DNA of 64,000 nt, taken from contig NC_051102.1 of assembly GCF_901709675.1 (NCBI RefSeq), positions 1,332,912-1,396,911 of the forward strand, read 5' to 3'. Made by a program: the position numbers and the translations under genes. Position 1 is the stretch's first letter; every line of letters begins with the position of its first letter. The notes under the pieces were generated by a model. That model did no database searches, was not told the DNA's origin, and worked only from the letters and a program-made list of their open reading frames with translations. This document shows positions 60,037-64,000 of this stretch, one piece after another. This DNA is from Syngnathus acus. Its lineage: Eukaryota > Chordata > Actinopteri > Syngnathiformes > Syngnathidae.

Positions 60037-63000
60037 ATGAGGATTGTAGTGTGCGCGCTCTTGCTGCTAAACACGGCTGATTCCGTGGATCAGGCCAGAC
60101 GATCTGAAGCAAGAGACAACGTCCCTGCAGATCACACGGGTTCTTACGTGGGGAAACTGCTGGTGATACCGATGGATGGGAGTCACTGGGTGGGTATGAA
60201 GGCCATTTGTCAGGAAATGGGTCGACGCGGACACCAAGTGACTGTTGTGATGCCAGAGCTCACCATTCTGATGGGTCCAGGGGAGCACTACGAGACGCTG
60301 ACTTTCCCTGTTCCATTTGACAAGGCATTTGTGGACTTTGTGATGTCCAAGAATGAAGACGTGTTAGAGAAAACTTCGCAGTCTTTCGTAGAGAAAATTC
60401 AGGACAAATTCTCACACATACAAAGAATTGCGGGACTGCTTCACACCATTGCAGAGAGCCTTCTCTTCAATGACAGTCTTATTTCACATCTGGCTCAGCA
60501 GGTGAGGGCCTTTCAGTAAGACTAATCTTGATTTATTGTTTATTGTATCTCTTCTCTGGATAAATCTTAACTACTATTTCTTATTCCACAGAGATTTGAC
60601 GCTGTCCTGACAGACCCCATGGTGCCCACAGGCGCTTTAATAGCTCGGAAATTAGGTGAATCCTGCAGCAGTGCCATTTGTGTGTAGAGGTGTGGAGAAA
60701 AAAAATGATCAAAGCAGTTTGGAATGGGTGGAGGAAAGTGGCAGGAGGTTTCTCTTTTTTGTGATACAAGAGTCTCTGCTCAAATAAAAGTGAAAGTTTA
60801 TAAGAAAGTGCTATTTTTTGTCATTACCATGTTTTTGTATCACTTTCAGGTATTCCAACAGTTAATCTGCTGAGAGGGATTCCGTGTTTTTTGGACATGC
60901 AGTCTGCAGGGTGTCCATCGCCGCCTTCCTATGTGCCTCGCTTCTTCACGGGCCTCACCGATAAAATGACCTTTAAACAACGGGTCGTCAACACTTTGGT
61001 GAGTACTGACACGCATATACAAATACTTGTCATTAAGTTGTATTTGTCATCTTTAAGTTACAGAAACATAAAAATAGTTGAAAAAAAAAGTCACAACCTG
61101 TGATGTTGAGACTCCCTGCATATTTCCTGCTCCATTTCCATCATTGTTTATATTTGGTTGGGTTACGTGTGTTTTCTTTCTTTTAAAGTGAATTCAATAA
61201 AGTGTCTCAACTCAAGCATGTGTCCTCCAGGTGAGTGCGCTGGAACCACTCCTCTGCCGACTCATCTATTGGCGTTTTGACCAATTTGCTTCCAAGTTCC
61301 TGGAAGAGGACCTGAGTGTAGCTGATGTGCTCTCAGACTCTGCAATCTGGCTGCACAGGTAATGTGAAAAAGTCAAACAAGGGAAGAATTCCAGAAAAAA
61401 AAAAAAAGGTTGCTATCTGGGATCTAGCCTTGCTTGGAATTTATTTTAAGCCTTTCTGGGGTGTGGTGGGCCGGTATTGAAATTACATCGGCGTCGTTGT
61501 AGTAGTAGTTTATCTTTTGCACATCTGAGTTTTATTTTGGACATTAAAGATTTTTTGCCACAACACATATTTTTAGTTATAGGCTGTAGAAGTTGACACA
61601 ATACCATCAATGTTATCTTTCTGTGGATCCCCTACTGTAAACGGGCCACGCCCCGTATTTTTCAAACCTCTGCTCTAAACAAAGATATGCTCTAAATTAT
61701 CGAACAGGATTGACTTCACAATGGAGTTCCCACGGCCGTTAATGCCTAATATGGTGCCAGTTGGGGGCATCAACTGCAATGTGAGAAATCCTCTGCCTGA
61801 CGTAAGGACCAAGTATGTTTACGGGTAACTGTAAGTTCAATGTTGTAAAATGTACAAGTAATGCTTACTGTGTCTTTATCAAAGGATTTGGGGCCCTGGG
61901 TGTCAGGAAAAGATGGATTTGTTGTCTTCACACTTGGGACCGCATTGAAAAAAATGCCAAATGAGATAACCCAAATCTTCTTTGAAGCGTTCAGACAAAT
62001 TCCACAGAAGGTATATGGCAGTTAATTTGATCATACTTGGGTGTGATGAACCTGGTAGGAAAAATATGACATTATTTCCACAAAAATAAATATTTTTGGG
62101 AGGCTATATATATTGTACTGCAGCATTCTGAATCATGTTTTGGTTATCAACAAACTGCATGTACATTTTTCTAGTTATGGAAATGACCATTTAACATTTA
62201 TGTTAATGAAAAGTATCTAAATTTTAAGGTGCTCAAAGGTGACAAATGTAATTAGGACCTTTTAGATACTTTTTTTAAATTAATTGCGACAATGTAAAAA
62301 TGAAAACTCACAAAAGCTCTGTTAATATGCAAATATTTCTTGAGCAAACTGTATTCTCTCTGTCTGTCTGTCCGTCCATACATATATTAGCGCAATACTT
62401 AAATTGTTTTCCTTCATTAGGTAATATGGAGATATTCTGGACCTGTTCCCGATAATACACCAGAAAATGTAAAGATGATGAGCTGGGTGCCCCAAAATGA
62501 CTTACTTGGTAAAGAAACTCCTGGCTATGTGGGTGGATGGCTATAAATCCACGTTTTATAATAGAGTCTACTGTATGTCATTTTTCAACCAAATTTTAGC
62601 TCATCCTGGAGCTCGGGCCTTCATCACTCATGCTGGCTCACATGGGGTGTTCGAGGGACTTTGTCATGCCGTTCCAATGGTCATGCTACCTGTTGGTGGG
62701 GACCAGCCTGACAATGCAGCAAAAATGGCAAGTAGAGAAGTGGGAGTGGTGTTGGATATTTTATCCATCACTGCAGAAGACCTGCTACAGGGACTGAATG
62801 AGGTCATTAACGACACCAAGTAAGTCTATTTTTCTCTAAGTGTAAACACATTGCCTTAAAAGTTTGAAGGTGACTCGAGCTAAAAGTCACTGTTGTAGGT
62901 ACAAAGACAACATGAAGAGGCTGTCCGCGTTACACAGGGACCGTCCTGTTGATCCACTGGACCTTTCTGTGTACTGGACCGAGTTTGTGATGCGGCATAA

Positions 63001-63169
63001 AGGTGCCAAACACCTCAAAGCAGCCGTGCATGGCCTCAACTGGTTCCAGTACTTCTGTCTGGATGTAATAGCGCTACTTGTTACAGTTGTGCTGGTTTTT
63101 ATAGTCTTGACAGCTAAATGTTTGATGTTCTGCTGTCAGAAAATGAGCAGAAAGAGCAAGCAAGATTAG
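60037..63169 (+). CDS. UDP-glucuronosyltransferase, UGT1-like, nine exons, 534 aa
   Basis: Exons are 60037-60501, 60592-60655, 60850-60998, 61231-61358, 61708-61801, 61885-62010, 62421-62508, 62600-62819 and 62899-63169, summing to 535 codons; human UGT1A1 is 533 aa. The order is a signal peptide ([11 protein letters not shown]), an N-terminal aglycone-binding domain with [13 protein letters not shown], and a C-terminal UDP-glucuronate domain. The UGT signature is around [23 protein letters not shown], with GGDQ for sugar binding. The C-terminus has one membrane helix and a Lys-rich cytosolic tail (RKSKQD), so the enzyme faces the ER lumen. The start at 60037 has an ACAACCATGA context. Closest by eye to the UGT1 family ([11 protein letters not shown] and [19 protein letters not shown]). 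Introns split the N-terminal half three times, unlike mammalian UGT1. AATAAA is at 63267-63272. Confidence 0.9.
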
Positions 63170-63266
63170 ATGAGAATTAAACAAAAAACAGAACAATGCA
63201 GGGAGAGCTGCACATTTTTTGAGGACAATAAGTGAAGCCATGTAGTGAGCAAAGAGACTTTTAGTT

Positions 63267-63272
63267 AATAAA
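63267..63272 (+). terminator. AATAAA polyadenylation signal of the UGT gene
   Basis: Hexamer 98 bp after the UGT stop, just before the convergent ndufb3 gene. Confidence 0.6.
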
Positions 63273-63339
63273 TGAATTCAGAATAGCACTGGAATCAAAG
63301 ACGGTGTATTGGGGACAAGAGTGGGGATTACAATGTGCA

Positions 63340-63712
63340 TTAGTGGGAACCCTTCTTTGGTGGAAAAAAGGCATACTCAACAGCCAGAGCAACAGTAAAG
63401 GCAGCAAAGCCCCACTTGAATCCTCTCAGCAGTACGTCGGACAGAGTCACAGCACGCGCAAAGCCACCCGCATACCTCCATGCCTCATTTCTAAACAATG
63501 AGATAGACACAGTTGAGTAAGCAATTATAGAATTATCAGAAATGTCACAAATAAATAAAAAGTCTGTCCTATGTAAATGCTTACCGGGCCCATGGGTCAT
63601 TGAGGCCCCTGGCTGCCAGTCTTTGCTGTGTAAACTCCAGTGGAGTGCCCTTTGTCTTCCATTGCTGCCAGTCTGGCATGGACATCTTGCTGTGGCCATG
63701 GTCACCTCCCAT
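63340..63712 (-). CDS. ndufb3: NDUFB3, mitochondrial complex I accessory subunit B12, 92 aa
   Basis: Exons are 63712-63585 and 63490-63340, totalling 93 codons; human NDUFB3 is 98 aa. The sequence begins [10 protein letters not shown] (His-rich start as in the family), with [34 protein letters not shown] and a single membrane helix in [20 protein letters not shown]. It is an accessory subunit of the membrane arm of NADH:ubiquinone oxidoreductase in the inner mitochondrial membrane. The ATG lies one base after a possible TTAG acceptor, so an untranslated exon probably lies upstream, perhaps beyond 63712. It is convergent with the UGT gene, the stops being about 170 bp apart. Confidence 0.95.
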
Positions 63713-64000
63713 ACTAATTAATGAGTGTATAAAGATGAACATATTTACCTTGAAAGCCCTGATTTAACGTACACTAAATACCACAATCAAATGGTCTGCT
63801 TTGGAAATACAATTTTTTATTGGTTTAGTTTATGGATGCACTTCATTTGAATGTTAGATCAATAAATATTTGTATTTTAGTAAACCTTAATTACTTATTG
63901 TTTCCACACTGAACGTATAAAACAAGGAGCTGACTGACAAAATACAAGTGTTCATTAACTTATAGAGAGCAGCAGGCTACGGAGTTTATTATTGTCGCAC
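63713..64000. other. Upstream flank of ndufb3
   Basis: AT-rich. No further exon could be defined before the window ends. Confidence 0.4.

Overview
The window is vertebrate nuclear DNA and almost certainly from a ray-finned (teleost) fish. The genes have many short exons with GT-AG introns and vertebrate-only families (class I cytokine receptor, CXCR4, caspase-8, CATIP). The spaces between exons hold fish-type repeats: Tc1 elements with long inverted repeats, L2/CR1-like and RTE/Rex3-like LINEs, tRNA-derived SINEs, a Penelope fragment, hAT and other TIR elements, and long dinucleotide tracts. I cannot name the species.

Layout. 1-5.8 kb: gene-free and repeat-rich. 5.84-7.73 kb (+): CXorf38 homolog. 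7.79-12.0 kb: a Tc1 element split by a LINE. 13.3-18.4 kb (-): class I cytokine receptor (IL5RA/CSF2RA/IL13RA type), its introns loaded with transposons. 20.7-23.8 kb (+): CATIP, probably divergent from the receptor promoter. 26.5-29.9 kb (+): caspase-8, flanked on both sides by related TIR elements. 34.35-40.5 kb (+): TMBIM1, with an RTE element and a Penelope fragment in introns. 41.7-42.4 kb (-): the short MR-1S form of PNKD. 43.4-48.9 kb (-): MCM6 with an E2F-type promoter. 51.5-52.3 kb (-): two possible exons of an unrecognised gene. 53.3-54.6 kb (-): CXCR4 with extra introns. 55.5-56.7 kb: composite TIR element. 57.1-58.65 kb (-): an unrecognised basic protein. 60.0-63.2 kb (+): a UGT1-like glucuronosyltransferase. 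63.3-63.7 kb (-): NDUFB3.

Nine genes were reconstructed exon by exon and their summed coding lengths are multiples of three, close to human family lengths (for example caspase-8 478 aa, MCM6 823 aa, UGT 534 aa, TMBIM1 336 aa). From general knowledge of the human map, most of these genes lie on human chromosome 2q (MCM6-CXCR4, CASP8-NDUFB3, CATIP-PNKD-TMBIM1, UGT1A); CXorf38 is the exception. The genes do not form one pathway: the set covers apoptosis control (casp8, tmbim1), immune signalling (cytokine receptor, cxcr4), mitochondria (ndufb3, pnkd short form), replication (mcm6), cilia/actin (catip) and detoxification (UGT).

I found no convincing new multi-gene system. The most unusual observations are intron gains in cxcr4 and in the UGT N-terminal half, a hammerhead-like motif in the Penelope fragment, a tandem duplication that carries a SINE, and two unrecognised coding loci.
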